The translations under genes and the position numbers were made by a program. A stretch of 64,000 nt of DNA from Isoetes taiwanensis (lineage: Eukaryota > Streptophyta > Lycopodiopsida > Isoetales > Isoetaceae), in NCBI GenBank assembly GCA_021234155.1, contig JAJEKV010000061.1:5452653-5516652 (forward strand). Reading direction: 5' to 3'. This document shows, piece by piece, positions 1 to 11,730 of this stretch. How positions within the stretch are numbered: the first letter of the stretch is position 1; each line of letters opens with the position of its first letter. Under the pieces are notes generated by a model. The model was given only the letters and a program-made list of their open reading frames with translations, was not told where the DNA came from and made no database searches.

Positions 1-812
1 GAGGAGCTCCTCGCAGCGTGGTAAAGAAAATGTGAAAGTTGAGTTGAGGCTGAGAATGGCCATTCAGAATAGCCAAGGCCTCAAATTCCTCCATGTGAGC
101 TTGGGCACTTTGATCGAGGGGCTTCCCTTTGGTATTCCCAAAAATTGGATATGTGAGCTTGAGATTTTGAACAGGTGACTGAGCCTGAACTTGTGTGTAG
201 AGTGGTGGAGCATAAGTGGGAATATAGCCTTGAGGCACAGCCATAGGCTGGGAACAAGGTGGTGGCATAGGAACTGAGAAACCGTGGTCCGTCCAGAGAG
301 GAGCGCCCGGGGCAAAGGGGTCGGGTGCCGGCCCCTCATGTAATTTGAGATCAGTAATATTGTATACCGGAACCGAGTGCTGAAAGGAGGGGGAAGACTG
401 AAATTCATGAATATGAGGAGGGCCAAAAGAGACATGAGGATAGCCTATCCCAGTCGGAGGAGACGAGGGTTGCGAAGGCAAAGGAGTGTGACCAGAAGAG
501 ATATGAATGTTGTTGTCTGGAGTCTGAAAATAATGAGGAGTAGGATGGATCGGTGTATGATGTGGCGATTGTGATTGAGAGTAGTGCTTGCAAAAACAAA
601 GACCCCTGGTCGAGAACTGACACGAGGGGTGGGCGGTGCCGACTGAGCACATGGGCAGACATGGCCTCCTTCGATGTCATAGTTAGGATCATACATTTCG
701 CGAGTAGTTTCTCGGCGCTAGTGGCGTTCCAATCGAGCCGCAGTTTGGCTAAGGAGTTCCTCAGGGGTGAAAGCACGAAAGGCATATATTGAGGGGAGAG
801 AAAAAGAACTAA
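1..812 (-). pseudogene. gag: Ty3/gypsy gag fragment (copy 1), cut by window edge
   Basis: The reverse strand encodes the N-terminal, Pro/Gln/His-rich part of a gag polyprotein, near-identical to the gag at 12,700-13,493. The part beyond residue ~270 lies outside the window. The reading frame switches near 590 and 300, where the sequence differs from the second copy by short insertions and substitutions, so no single frame spans it. In the intact family member gag supplies the particle protein for reverse transcription. It lies just downstream (in sense) of the LTR at 833-1,419. Confidence 0.75.
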
Positions 813-832
813 GACCCAAAGAGGCCGCATGC

Positions 833-1419
833 TGTTTAGGGTCCAGGTTCGATCTCCTGCAAGACACCCCTCTGTGAGGACCCTTGGATCAAACAGGAGA
901 ATCTTAGCTGAGTGTCACGCGGGATTTTGCAAAGGAGAGAAGAAAGAAAGAAAAGGAGAGAACAAGACAAAAACTGTAAGCGAAAATAAGACTTTCTTGA
1001 TATCAACTTGAGTACATGAACTCTCGCCAAGCGAGGAGAAAACAATCGAGACAAGTCCAAAATCTCATCTAAAAACTTGAGATCTATTTGTACTCATTTA
1101 TATATAGTACAATGGCCTTGGGCCCAAAATAGATATGTGACAGTCTCGCCACCAACTCCCTGGATCAACGCCGGGTTTTCGAGGAATCGGTAGCGCCTTC
1201 ATTGGGTGCCCGGAATCCCATTGACTTTGGACTATACTCCACCTGAGGCCGCCATTTGTCCGCTCGGGTCTCTTCTTTGACCGGGCATGGTCCTCTGCGT
1301 GGGTTTCGGCAGGGCGGGTCTACTACATGATGCTTGACTGCGCCTTATTCCCCGCCTCCGCCTCGTGGTCTTGAGAATAGTCCTGCGGCTCGGACGCACC
1401 GACTCGACGATAATAAACA
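833..1419 (-). mobile_element. 5' LTR of gypsy element (copy 1 of E1)
   Basis: The LTR is about 587 bp. On the plus strand it starts tgtttagggtcc and ends ataataaaca, so in sense orientation it runs TG...CA. It aligns with the LTR at 13,538-14,131 and more distantly with the E2 LTRs at 41,965 and 52,409. A TATA-like tract (tatatatag region, ~1,100) sits in the middle in sense orientation, before a sense leader rich in CT. The inner edge carries a T-arm-like motif (ggttcgatc) seen in all members of the family. Confidence 0.8.
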
Positions 1420-1589
1420 ACCATGAAACTTCGAATCTTATCCAAATCAAACCACACATACTCGGGCAAGACTTTTGGTGGTATCCTTTTTAGTTTTTTG
1501 GCGTCCTTCATACGCTTCTCAATCAGAATATAAACCGTAAATAAGAAAACCACATTACGGAGAATGCATGCTTCCTAAGATTTCACTAA

Positions 1590-2500
1590 TCAAATGTTTT
1601 TTCTTTTTTGATTAGCTCTAAGTCAGAGGATCTATGGATGAGAATTTTCTTTGTGATCGTGTGACTTTTGAGCGTCATAAAATGGCTTGAATAGCAACTC
1701 CCCGGCCGTTGATCCCAAGTATCACAAACCTCTTGAATCTGGATGCATCAATCTTAGAATATATGTCACCAACTACATGTTCAAGCACTTTTTCCCCAGT
1801 GCCAATATTTGAAGGGTCATCAAGTAAGAAAATTATCTCATCATTGTTAGCAATTGTTTCCACAATCTGTCTTATACTTTCCCTCACCGCCTTCTTTGCA
1901 TTGTGTGGCCGCTTTGTGTTCAACACATTCTTGATTGCATAAATTCTTCTCGCATCACAATTCATATTTAAGCTCCCAATTGGTTTTTTGTCAGTTTTTT
2001 ATCTTTCTTCATATCTCGCCATCTAAGAGAGATTTTTCTCATCCGAGTCAATCTCTTCTCAACATATACAAGTTTCCTCTTATCGGCCTAACATTCTCGT
2101 AATGTGAATTTGAGCACAAATCCATAAGCATCTTATCACCATCAAGTCTGCACTATATCATTCCTTAATTGTATGATTGTCTTTTTTCTTCTCCTTCATT
2201 GCATTTTCCATTGAGATGCCCGTTCTTGCTAAATTACAAAATTCTTCATTTCGTGCATGCATGCACCTTTAATTGTCTATAAATTTCCGCTACTAGTTGG
2301 CCATTGTATTGCATCATCTTTGTACAATATTTCAAGCAAACTGATTTACCTTACCTTATATACTTAACCAAGCCGGGCAAATCAATTAAAAGTCGGATGA
2401 TGTCCGGGTCGAAAGCATTCTTTGGGTAAATCCTTCTCTTGCCCAAATATTTGTATGCTTTGCTCCAAAATTGCGCAATGCATTCTCATCTTCTAGCTAT
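1590..2500 (-). pseudogene. Unidentified protein fragment 'X' (copy 1)
   Basis: Two minus-strand exon-like blocks. The first (~2,500-2,150) reads as a coiled-coil-rich stretch with motifs such as NEEFCNLARTG and AMKEKKKTIIQLRND. The second (1,965-1,675) reads MNCDARRIYAIKN... with a charged helical segment (KKAVRESIRQIVETIANNDE) and hydrophobic IIFLLDDP. The same blocks recur at 14,267-15,190 and, for the first block only, at 4,451-4,860 and 17,154-17,520. I do not recognise the family. Frame breaks differ between copies. Its fusion to GH3 exons in the neighbouring unit suggests an exon-shuffled relic. Confidence 0.5.
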
Positions 2501-3820
2501 TCCAGAATTAACCTATGCTTGTTTGTGGTTTGAGCATACTGGCGCTAATGGGAGGTTAATTGTGATATGGGCCATAACATTGGAAGCAAGAGTATTAAGG
2601 AAGATAGCCCAACCATAGTTCTTGCTGGTTTTAAACAGGGATATACAAAATTTGAATTATTGAATATAAATTTCAAATGTAGAAACAATAAAACAGATCG
2701 GATGGAGGAAGGAGTTACTTGGTGGACCAAGTGCATATGTACAACCAAATTTTAGGTCCAAGGACATTAGTCCAAAAACTAATTCATACCTACTAAGGAG
2801 CCCTAGTTCTCAAGAAGGAAAGATCTCCCACCCTAACTCACACACGAACCCCGCATCCACGTAGAAAGCAATAAGGGCACATAAAAGGATAAAAGATTTC
2901 AAAGGGGGTGGAAAAGATATCACAAATTTAGCTTATTAATGCCAAAAATTGACCCATGCCTCATATTATATTTTACCAAAAGATTAATAACAATTTATAA
3001 TTTCTTAGGGGGTCCTTTGGAGACCTCATATTTTCTCTAATGGGTGATCTCATGTCAAATACCCATATTTTAGTCTTGTTAAAGTTAACTTGCATACTTG
3101 TTCATTACTTTAAATTCTCGCTCTCTCTTGATGATATGGAGTTCCTCACTCTAGTTCACACCAGAGTAGCAGAGAACCTAATCAAACAACTAAAACTCGC
3201 TGAGACTATGCTGGGAAGAAAGCCCGAAGGCAATGCGTGAAAACATAGTCTATCGTATTGACAAACTAGTTGCGGAGATGCAACTACTCTTCAATATCCT
3301 CATAACATGACCACCAATGGATTACCAAGACCATGTTAAGGAAGCCCATGCGAGACTAGAATTCTTCGATAAATGGCGCTCGTGGTGTGAAACATTATAG
3401 ATCATATCTAGATTAAGAGCTTCACTTAAGAAGCTTAGAAATAACTCTTAAACTATTACGTGTAATCCTAGGATTTAGTGCATGAAGTCAATGTTTTGTG
3501 TACTCCTTGTATCAGTGATTATAAATGCAATCATGTAACATGCTTGCTTGTTTATATAGGCCACATATGTGTGGCACTTTGATGATTGTCCTGCAAGTTG
3601 CTCTTGATTGCCCTTTAAAAACTCTATAAAGTGTTGATTTGGTACATGATGTCCAAAAACTAGATAATAATAAGAAAATAGATCCTTTAGGATCTCATAG
3701 CTTTGTGGTAGTAAAGATAAATTACACATATAATGATTATTAACACGAGATGTACATTGTAGTATAAGGATTATTAACAGGTATATGTTACAAAATCCAA
3801 TTGTCGTCCCGTAGCTGTAC

Positions 3821-4450
3821 AAGGGATAGGTCGATAAGCCGTTTAAAAGTACCGGCTTAAGGATGCATAACTCAAGTGGTCCAATAGTCTTGATAAAGAC
3901 GAGACCCTCTCAGAGCTGTGGTCAACAAAACTTGCATCTAGTGTAGTACAACATTGTTGGAACAACTATTGTTGATTTAAGGCATTGCAATTGTCTTTTA
4001 GCTCCCAAAAAGATGACATAATGACCGGGCTTGTCGCTGGAACGATCAACACAACTCGTATAGTCAGCAAGTTCAAGGGAGGTATTCTGAAAGTGGGAGA
4101 AAGCCTTCTCCACAGCAAGCCTCAAGTCATTCTCATTGTTCTTGTCAATGTTAACTATGAGGAGGACATCCTTTCGGCTCACATACAACAATTGTGGAGA
4201 ATTGTTGTAGAGACCTACAACTTGAACAACATCCCCAAGGCGATATCGATATAGACCTGATGAGAGATCAAAAGGTTGGTGAGTTTTAGTTACAAACTAG
4301 AAATTTGCAAGTAAAAGCAACACAGAAATGAATGAAGACTCACCAAAGATAAGTTGTGATAACTATCTCGTACTCATGGCCGACCTCCACTTCACTTAAA
4401 GAAAGAATTGGGCCACCATCGAGGGGTATGAACTCAAAGTAAGCAAAGTT
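3821..4450 (-). pseudogene. GH3 3'-end fragment A, truncated
   Basis: The minus strand matches the last two exons of the intact GH3 gene at 24,969-26,949: the end of exon 3 (FAYFEFIPLDGG..., from ~4,450) and most of exon 4 (YVSRKDVLLIVNIDKNNEND). It stops at ~3,821, before the last ~35 residues. A 4-bp insertion relative to the intact gene shifts the frame after the CVDRS motif. Several further differences from fragment B fall at CAG/CTG sites. Upstream, exon 3 is joined not to GH3 but to the X coiled-coil sequence. Confidence 0.8.
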
Positions 4451-4603
4451 TTTCCTCTTGTCACCTTCAAGCTGCAATATATCATTCCTTAATTGTATGA
4501 TTGTCTTTTTCTTCTCCTTCATTGCATTTTCTATTGAGATGCCCGTTCTTGCTAAATTACAAAATTCTTCATTTCGTGCATGCATGCACCTTAATTGTCT
4601 CAA
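4340..4603 (-). pseudogene. X-GH3 chimeric ORF (copy A)
   Basis: An open frame of 87 codons runs from X coiled-coil sequence (RQLRCMHARNEEFCNLARTG) straight into the GH3 segment FAYFEFIPLDGG without a stop. The junction is at ~4,450, after a GDKRK stretch. In copy B (17,001-17,360) the same fusion is open for 119 codons. The fusion is seen directly; whether it is transcribed is unknown. Confidence 0.6.
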
Positions 4604-5066
4604 ATGTCACCTACCAGATTGGCCATTGTATTGCATCATGTTTGTGCAATATTTCAAGCAAGCCCGATTTACCTTTCACAAGTAAACCAAGCTGGCAACT
4701 GAATTAAAATCTGGATGATGTCTGGTCAGAGCATTCCTTGGATAAATCTCTCCTCTTCCAAATATTTGTATGCTTTGCTCGCACTGCGCAATGCATTCTC
4801 ATCTTCTAGATATCATGTAATTAACCTAAGGCTTATTTGTGCTTTGAGCATACAATCGCTAATGAGAGGTTAATTGTGATATGGGCCATAACATTGGAAG
4901 CAAGAGTACAAGGAAGATAGCCCAACCATAGTTTTACAACTGGTTTTAAAGCGGGGCACTAAATTTAAATTATTGAATCTAAATTTCAAATGTAGAAACA
5001 ACAAAACATATCGATGGAGGAAGAAGTTACTTGGTGCATCAAATTGCATATGCACGACCAGATTTA

Positions 5067-5744
5067 AGTCCTTCGCTTGGTAATGCTTAATTAGCCTTTA
5101 CGCCTTTTGACCATTTGCCCTGGCTGATGCACTATATCCCCATACCTCTACCCCATATAGCATTGTTGGAGTTACTGCCATGCCATTTAAACAAATGGCA
5201 TAATTTTATACTTTTAAGGTTAATGGCCAGGCTCTACATCGACCAATTGTAGGGACAAAATTTTGCCACTCGTAGGGTAACAAAATTATCTTAGAATTTA
5301 GCTCTACAATTATGAAGGCATTTTCTGTAACATAGTATTTTTGCTTTGGTTCAAATTTTCTTGATTCAATTTTGCAATTTCCATCCCAAATCCTCTCTTC
5401 ATTATCCCCTTGAATTTGCACTTCATCTCCCACTCAATTCAAGGTTAGTTTCTATTTACCAAGTACCCCAAGAATATAGTTTTTGTTAGATCCATCATAC
5501 TGAATCCACTTGTGATTCCGCCTGCATTCAACATGTTTAAAACATTAAAATAATGTAGTCTTAGTTAGAAAAGGAAAGATGCCTTTGTTTGTAACAATTG
5601 CATAAGCATGATAAAAACTGGAGGCCTACTCTCTCAACAAAGAAACGGATGTTGCAGATTGTATTATTCTGCTATTGTCATAATTTACTTTCTTTTTTGT
5701 AGAGAAATTCTTATAAGTATTTTTTGTATGCTAATGCAGCTACA
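5067..5744. other. AT-rich stretch without a gene
   Basis: Begins where the two array copies diverge and ends where hAT coding sequence starts. It holds only short ORFs without family resemblance. I see no terminal repeats that would mark the hAT end. Confidence 0.5.
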
Positions 5745-7798
5745 ATGGAAGGAGCTTCACAGAAGAGAATAAGTGAATTCACAGCATGTAAGACTAAACG
5801 ACATATCACAATATCATTTGCTACCTCCACCTTTAAGGATCAAATTGAAACAGTTGATGAAAGCTACACATGTGCAGATGACAAGGATTACGATCCTGAT
5901 GAGTTGGTAGAAGATTTAGATAATGAGATAGAAAGGTCAGAAAATGATTTGCATGTCATGGAAGATGGCAGAGAGAATCAAATGCATATACATCTTTGGT
6001 GAAGACGCCTTAAGTGGGCAAGGGCCATACAAGGAGAGGAAGGGTGATGGGATGCCAATAGAACCTTCAAAAATGATTGGCTTAGAGAGTACCCTTTCAT
6101 CGGGCCATGGATGGGTGCAAAATGGTAAAATATACCATTTGTTCTTGGAAGAACAAGAGAAAGTATTACAACCAAAGAAGAACAATGTTGATAGGCACGT
6201 TGGTAAGTTAAAAATATGACCATGGAGAATGGAATTAGTAAATATGTATTTGCTGGTTGGGAAAGTCGCGAGGAGAATAATGTGCATGCACGCAATGCAC
6301 AATTATACTATAGGCATGAGTATAAAATGAAGGAAAAGAAGAATCGGACAACCAGGATGCATTGTATGTTTGGAAAGGCTGAAATGAAGAGTACGAGGCT
6401 AAATGCATTCAAATGAGAGTTGTGATTCATTTGCTCTAGCAAGCATGGCCAATGAAAGATTTTCTAGTGCATGAGATGTTGAATGTAGCACACAGGCTGC
6501 CAAATACTCCAAGGTGCCACTGATCTGAAAATTCAGGTTGTATGTCTTTTGTTGCACTCGAGGAGCTACGTGAAGTGATTAAAGGTAGTTTGTGGTTTTC
6601 AAATCATTCATCTTGCGGCTTACTAATTGCTTGTCGTATGCATTGAATGTGTTGCAGGATCTATGTTTTTAGCCTTGTCCTTGGATGAAGTTACAAACAA
6701 TGACAATACATCATGGCTATGTATGCACCTTTATAATGTTATGGATTTTCGCAGGAAATCTTATTTTTTATGTATATCAAAGTTGTGTTTAGATTCTACA
6801 GCTAGAACCCTTTATCGTGTTATAGAAGAGAAATTGGAAGAAATTGTGGATTTGAGTCTAGTTGATTGCGCAAGAAAATTAGTTTGTTTTGGTACAGATG
6901 GAGTGGAAATGGATTAGCAATTAAATTGCAGACTAGTTTCATGCCTTATGCGGTGGCAATCCATTGTATGGTGCATCGCACAAATCTACCATTCAGAATT
7001 ATCTCAGACTTTGCTTGTGTTCAGAAGGTTGAGAATCTTGTACGTGTAGTCAACCAATTTTATTGTCCCAGTCCAGAAATGTTTGCTCATTTCTAGCAAT
7101 TTTCTATTGGATTAAGCGAGGGATTGAGATTGTAAACGAGCAGTTCTTTCCTTTGCATTACAGGAGGAGAGATTGACGAAATAATTATATTTGGAGAATG
7201 GAAGTGCAAGTAACAGATTTTAATTCACTTGTCATCCACAAGAATCGAGATGAATTCTGTGGCAACATGTCTATCCTCTGAGTTGCGATCAAGATTTCCT
7301 CGGGATGAACTTTTGGACGATTTAGGTATCGTGTTTCCTAATTTTTGAAACAATATTACAGCACATGAGGTACTGTTTCGTAGATTTACCACAAACTTAG
7401 GAGTCTTGTGAGATCATTTTTGTATTAAGCATGTGGTTGAAGAAGTGGAAATTGATGGGATATTAGATCTAGAAGCATTGGAAGAACAGTCAGGATTATT
7501 TGGGTCAACTATGTATGCCCAGTTTGGTCTATTAAAAAAGCCACTGGAGCAGGGTGCAGTTACAAGATTATGGGTCAAATTGACCACTCATCAATATCTA
7601 ACGGCTGCTATGAGTGAATACATCAAGTTGGCAAATCTAGTTTTGACGATGATTCTTGGTAGCGTGGAAGATGAGCGAGCTTTTAGCTCACTATCTTTTA
7701 TAAAGAATAAGTTGTGCAATAGATTGGATGCAAACTCAGATGTTACAATGCGTTTATTCAAGTGCGAACACTCATTGGAAACTTTTCCATATGACTGA
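5745..7798 (+). pseudogene. hAT-superfamily transposase relic
   Basis: Broken transposase of the plant hAT type related to ZNF862/DUF4371 proteins. Recognisable pieces, in order: an acidic N-terminal region (to ~6,000); a block around 6,440-6,580 (PMKDFLVHEMLNVA..., then W-rich spacing); the catalytic-core block at 6,627-6,917 (LSLDEVTNNDNTSW, then KLVCFGTDGV); a block at 6,920-7,096 (HCMVHRTNLPFR); and the C-terminal dimerisation motif at 7,640-7,730 (LTMILGSVEDERAFSSL). At least four frame changes and several stops separate them, and some breaks could be introns. The order and motifs make the family clear. Nothing suggests it is active, and terminal inverted repeats were not found by eye. 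Confidence 0.8.
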
Positions 7799-9600
7799 GC
7801 TTTTCAAATGTGGAAAGATGCACACGGACCCCAAATTTTGCTCCACAGTTGTTTTTAAGTTGTATGGAAGTGTTGTTTTATGTCAAAAACAACACCAAAA
7901 TGGCATCAAAAATCCATACGGTCATTTTATTCGAATTTGCTAGAAGTTACAGTTGACTTTTGGCAAAAATTTTCCACAGTGGTTTCTTGGCCCTTTTTTT
8001 CGTTTTGTCAATGTGTCCTTTTTTTCACTATTGTTTTTACAAATTTTTCTCAACGTGTGGTTTTCTCTTGATTGTTGTTTTTTGGAGAAGCCACCTATAT
8101 TTGTCTTCTAAATAACAGATGTAGGTTTCAGTATTAATACACGTGGAAAACTGAAAAAGACAGTTCTTTTTCCTTTTTTTTTTATATATATATTATGTTT
8201 TTTCTCTACATGTTGTTTTTAAAAGTTCTCATTGTTTTCTTAAAAAAGAATAAGTAATTTTAAAGAAATCCACATATAGGGTTTAAAAATAATTTTTATT
8301 TTCAAACGTTGTTTTCTTTGATATGATATGTAGCTATTAAGAAGTAGACAAAATGTTTTCTTAATGTAGGTGTTGTTTCTAGTGTTGTTTCCTGCAAAAA
8401 AAAAAAAAAAAAATGAAAATAAAATATATGTGGCCTTTATTTAAATTTAGAAAAACAACCCTTTGGTCCACTCTGGAACATCTGTCTAATCAATCAAATT
8501 AACACATGGCACTCAGTCTTTTAAACAAATTGAGCCCCAACGTTTATTTTTTGGCTATTGATAATTTCAATCTACTAAAAGGAAAAAGACATCATGGAGC
8601 AAACATCATTTGAATGCATATAAAATGAATACAACATTGTGAATTTCCATTAAACTCAAGTTTGCCTTGAAATTTTGATCTTAATTATTTCCATATTTAC
8701 ATTCAAGCTTGCCTTGAGACTTAGACTACATTTTCACAAATTTATATATTGTATAAACTCAATTTTGCTTGATTCAGATTCTTGCCATGGTGCTGATTTG
8801 ATACATAGCAGTTTAAATGATATGCATATTCTTCTTCTTTTCATGGCACTGCCACCTTGCAAACATGTTTCCTTTCATTACGCCAAAATATTCAGAAGAA
8901 AATAAATGTCCCTTTAACAACCTTTAACAAGTTTGCATGTTTCTTTAATGCAATTTTACAAGACAAATGGAGAGCTGCCAAATGTATTTTCTGCAGTTTC
9001 TATCTCTTCTGCATAATCAAATACAGTGACAATCACCCCCTTCCTAGAAAAAGCCAGTACTAATGCTCTTCCTGCAAAACAATCACAATAAAATATTGAG
9101 TGCTCAATTGATCTTATTTTGAAGTAGACAGAATAATCGTATGCTCATTGCCAAATTTACAATAGGCGAAACCTTTTATTCAAAAATTGGTTTAGAAAGA
9201 CAGTAGTGTTCGTCCTTTTCCAGTTTCAAAGGCATATCAAAAACAATTAGCCAGCAGTATTTTTTAATACGTCCTAGCTCCATATTCATAAAAACAGACC
9301 GTTTATGTAGTTTTTAGAAATACATCATGGGCATATGCAATCAAGGGAGGAAACGGAGAGCAGAATAAGATTTACCGATCCACGAGCCCCCCCTTTGTGA
9401 CAAGAGCTGCCAAGCCTTGTTTGATCTTCATTCCAGTCTACTCTGTTCAAGATTCAGTTGAAGTAGGTCGGCCAAGAAGTTATATTAAGGCATCTTTAAG
9501 GATCTGCAACGGAAGCTCCAGTAGGGCAAACTAGGTCATCTCTGATTGAAAGAACAGATTAGATAGTTTACAAAATCAAGGGAGCAGACTAAAAAAATAG
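7799..9600. other. AT-rich non-coding DNA
   Basis: Long T- and A-rich runs (for example an A tract at ~8,396-8,413) and no ORF with family resemblance. I see no RNA gene or inverted repeat of note. Confidence 0.55.
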
Positions 9601-10092
9601 ATTGAACCTGCTGATGCAGTTCCTACCTGCTGATACAAGTTGATGCAGTGACAGAACGAGCTTTGCCATCGCCAAGCAAAGGAGCACCTGCCAAGGAAAG
9701 GAACTCTGCCAGATTCACCATCGCCAAGGGGCGCCATAGCCAAGGGGAAGAGAGGAAAAACATAGGGAGGGAAACACAGCGCACAGGTATGTCGCTAACC
9801 TCAGGCCTTGCTACAGCCAATCACATTAGAGGACTTGGATCAACATCTTAGCTGTTCATCTTGCTGTCAATCTTGACCCTCAATTTCAAGGGCCAATAAC
9901 GTAATAGAACGGGGATCAAGATCTCAACCGTTCATCTTGCCGGTTTAATAAAATACTACTTGCATGCATATTTTCTAAATATATATAATAGATTCTATCT
10001 TTTTTTTTCTACGGGGGCTACTTTTTCTCCTATTGTACTCCACTCTTTTCTCCGTTGCCTTTTCATATACAACTCCCTACTCTTTCCTTACC
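9601..10092. other. Non-coding, small GC-richer patch
   Basis: 9,650-9,770 is GC-richer, with repeated short motifs (gccatcgccaag, gccatagccaag) that resemble the GCTATGGC-type repeats at 21,914 and 39,770. The rest is AT-rich up to the abrupt start of gypsy pol sequence at ~10,093. No gene seen. Confidence 0.4.
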
Positions 10093-11730
10093 ACGCCTGA
10101 TTTAATTTCCTGTAGTCCACGCAAACGCGTATTTTGCCATTGTGCTTGAGAGCAATTACAATTGGGCTCACCCACTCTAAGTGTTTGACCTCATAAATCA
10201 AGCAAGCTGCAAGAAGTTTGTCTATTTTGGCTTTGACACGGTCACGATAGTTGGAGTTGAGCCTGTACTGTCGTTGCTAGATTGGACATGCATCAGGTTT
10301 GGTGGGAATGGTTAGTTCCCCCAACTCTTTCTTGATACCCCTTAAGTCTTTGTAGCTCCACGCAAAGATGTGCTTGAACTTCTTTTATAGTTGTGTGGAA
10401 GATTTGCAGCCAACCTGATAGGTTGATTATCTCCAAGATTCACGACTTCAACTTCTGGAGTTTGAATGTGTGAGACTACTTCTGTGTCCTTGACAACATG
10501 AGCAGGAGGTTGGAACCACGGGTGGTGCAGCAGTCACTGTCGTGAAAAAAAGAGGCTGCTGAATGTTATCAAGTAATGGTTGCTTCATGACAGCAGCAAC
10601 ATCAACAACGTCATGAGGAGTGTCATCTGCAGGGAAAATATCAACTCATTGGATCTAATTGCAAGGTGTTACATATGGATTCAGTAAGGCAGCCACAACC
10701 TGGTCCTGATCAAGGGTCATATCGCCCCAAGGATCTGCGTACTCGGGGTAAGAAACATAGGAAGATCGCCTGGAGAAGCCTGAACATGATAAATATTTTG
10801 AGCTTCTTCTGAATCACTGTCTGAGACAGATAGCTCAGCATGCTCAACAGAAATGAGCTTACCAGTTTCCAGGTCCATGGTGGCATTCAATGTGCCGTCT
10901 GTGATGACAAGTTGATCAGTTGCCCAATAATGAATGCTTTTAGCTTGGCGGAGGAAAGGTCGTCCCATCAGCATTTCATAATCACCTGGATCTTCACCAT
11001 CTTTTCAAACACCAAACTCCAAGAGGAATTTGAGATCCCTAATGCTGATGTGGAGAAGAGGGATAGGTCGCATGATGTGGCCATTGGCAAGCTTGATGTC
11101 ATAGGGGACACGATAAAGTTGCTTGATGCCCAACTGTCAAAGAAGCTTGTCCGTGATGAGGTCGATGACACTATCGCCATCAATTTGCACATGATTGATC
11201 TGTTGATTTCCCACCGTGGCGTGTACCGTTGTGGTAGAGGTGGCTACAACACCTACCAAGACCGTGGGTAGGGGCAACTGTTCCTTGAGAGCAGGACACA
11301 GTTTGAGAATGGTAGCAAGACTCAAGGGAATCTTAATTTTTGCCAGCTCCTCTTGGAGTTCCAAAGGAACATGTGAGAAAGGACCTGCAGGTTCCAACGG
11401 TGCAGGAGTCTGAGGCATGGACGCGGAGACTTCCTTGAGTAGCTCCACTTCAGCAGCAATTTTGGGGCACTGCTGAGTGCGTGGGTTTTTTGACGTGGAG
11501 GGCGCTTCTTGACGCTGGTGGGCACGTGTGGTGGCGTGAACATTGGCAAGCGTGCGACCCTCAACAGCTTGCATAAGTTTGAGAATGCTTTGGCGCACCT
11601 TAGGCATGACATGAGGCATGAGCTTATCAAGATCATGGTCGAAATGGACCGTTTTCTGCTCCTCATGCAGAATAATGTTCACAGCAAATGCAGGTTGCGT
11701 GTCATGTGGGATGATCGTCAACGCGCGTGA
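10093..11730 (-). pseudogene. pol: gypsy protease and truncated reverse transcriptase (E1)
   Basis: The retropepsin active-site region is at ~11,160 (HVQIDGDSVIDLI; most family members have DSGA-like residues, here DGDS). It is followed by the conserved block MLMGRPFLRQAKSIHYWATD at 10,974-10,717 and by the RT start (~10,260-10,093: KIDKLLAA, WVSPIVIALKHNGK, VDYRKLN). Pol then stops at a junction with unrelated DNA. Frames change at least three times between these blocks. The product would have been the protease/RT part of the polyprotein, and no catalytic RT core remains. Confidence 0.75.

Larger units (their letters stand above)
1..5066. repeat. Segmental duplication, copy 1 (~5 kb)
   Basis: The sequence from base 1 aligns with 12,706 onward and stays collinear until about 5,066/17,771, where the copies part. 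It holds the gag 5' part and LTR of a minus-strand gypsy element, a hypothetical-gene fragment, and one and a quarter units of a 2.3 kb GH3-bearing tandem repeat. Differences from the other copy cluster at CAG/CTG sites and this copy is the more scrambled one. It may be a true duplication or an assembly duplicate. Confidence 0.9.
2153..5066. repeat. Tandem 2.3 kb unit, 1.25 copies (copy 1 array)
   Basis: Sequence from ~2,153 repeats from ~4,477 (for example the blocks around 2,561 and 4,877). One unit contains X exon DNA, an intergenic block with a conserved 'cttagggggtcc' stretch, a noncoding block (3,480-3,820), and a GH3 3' exon pair. The second unit breaks off at ~5,066, where the sequence becomes unrelated to the other array. 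Confidence 0.75.
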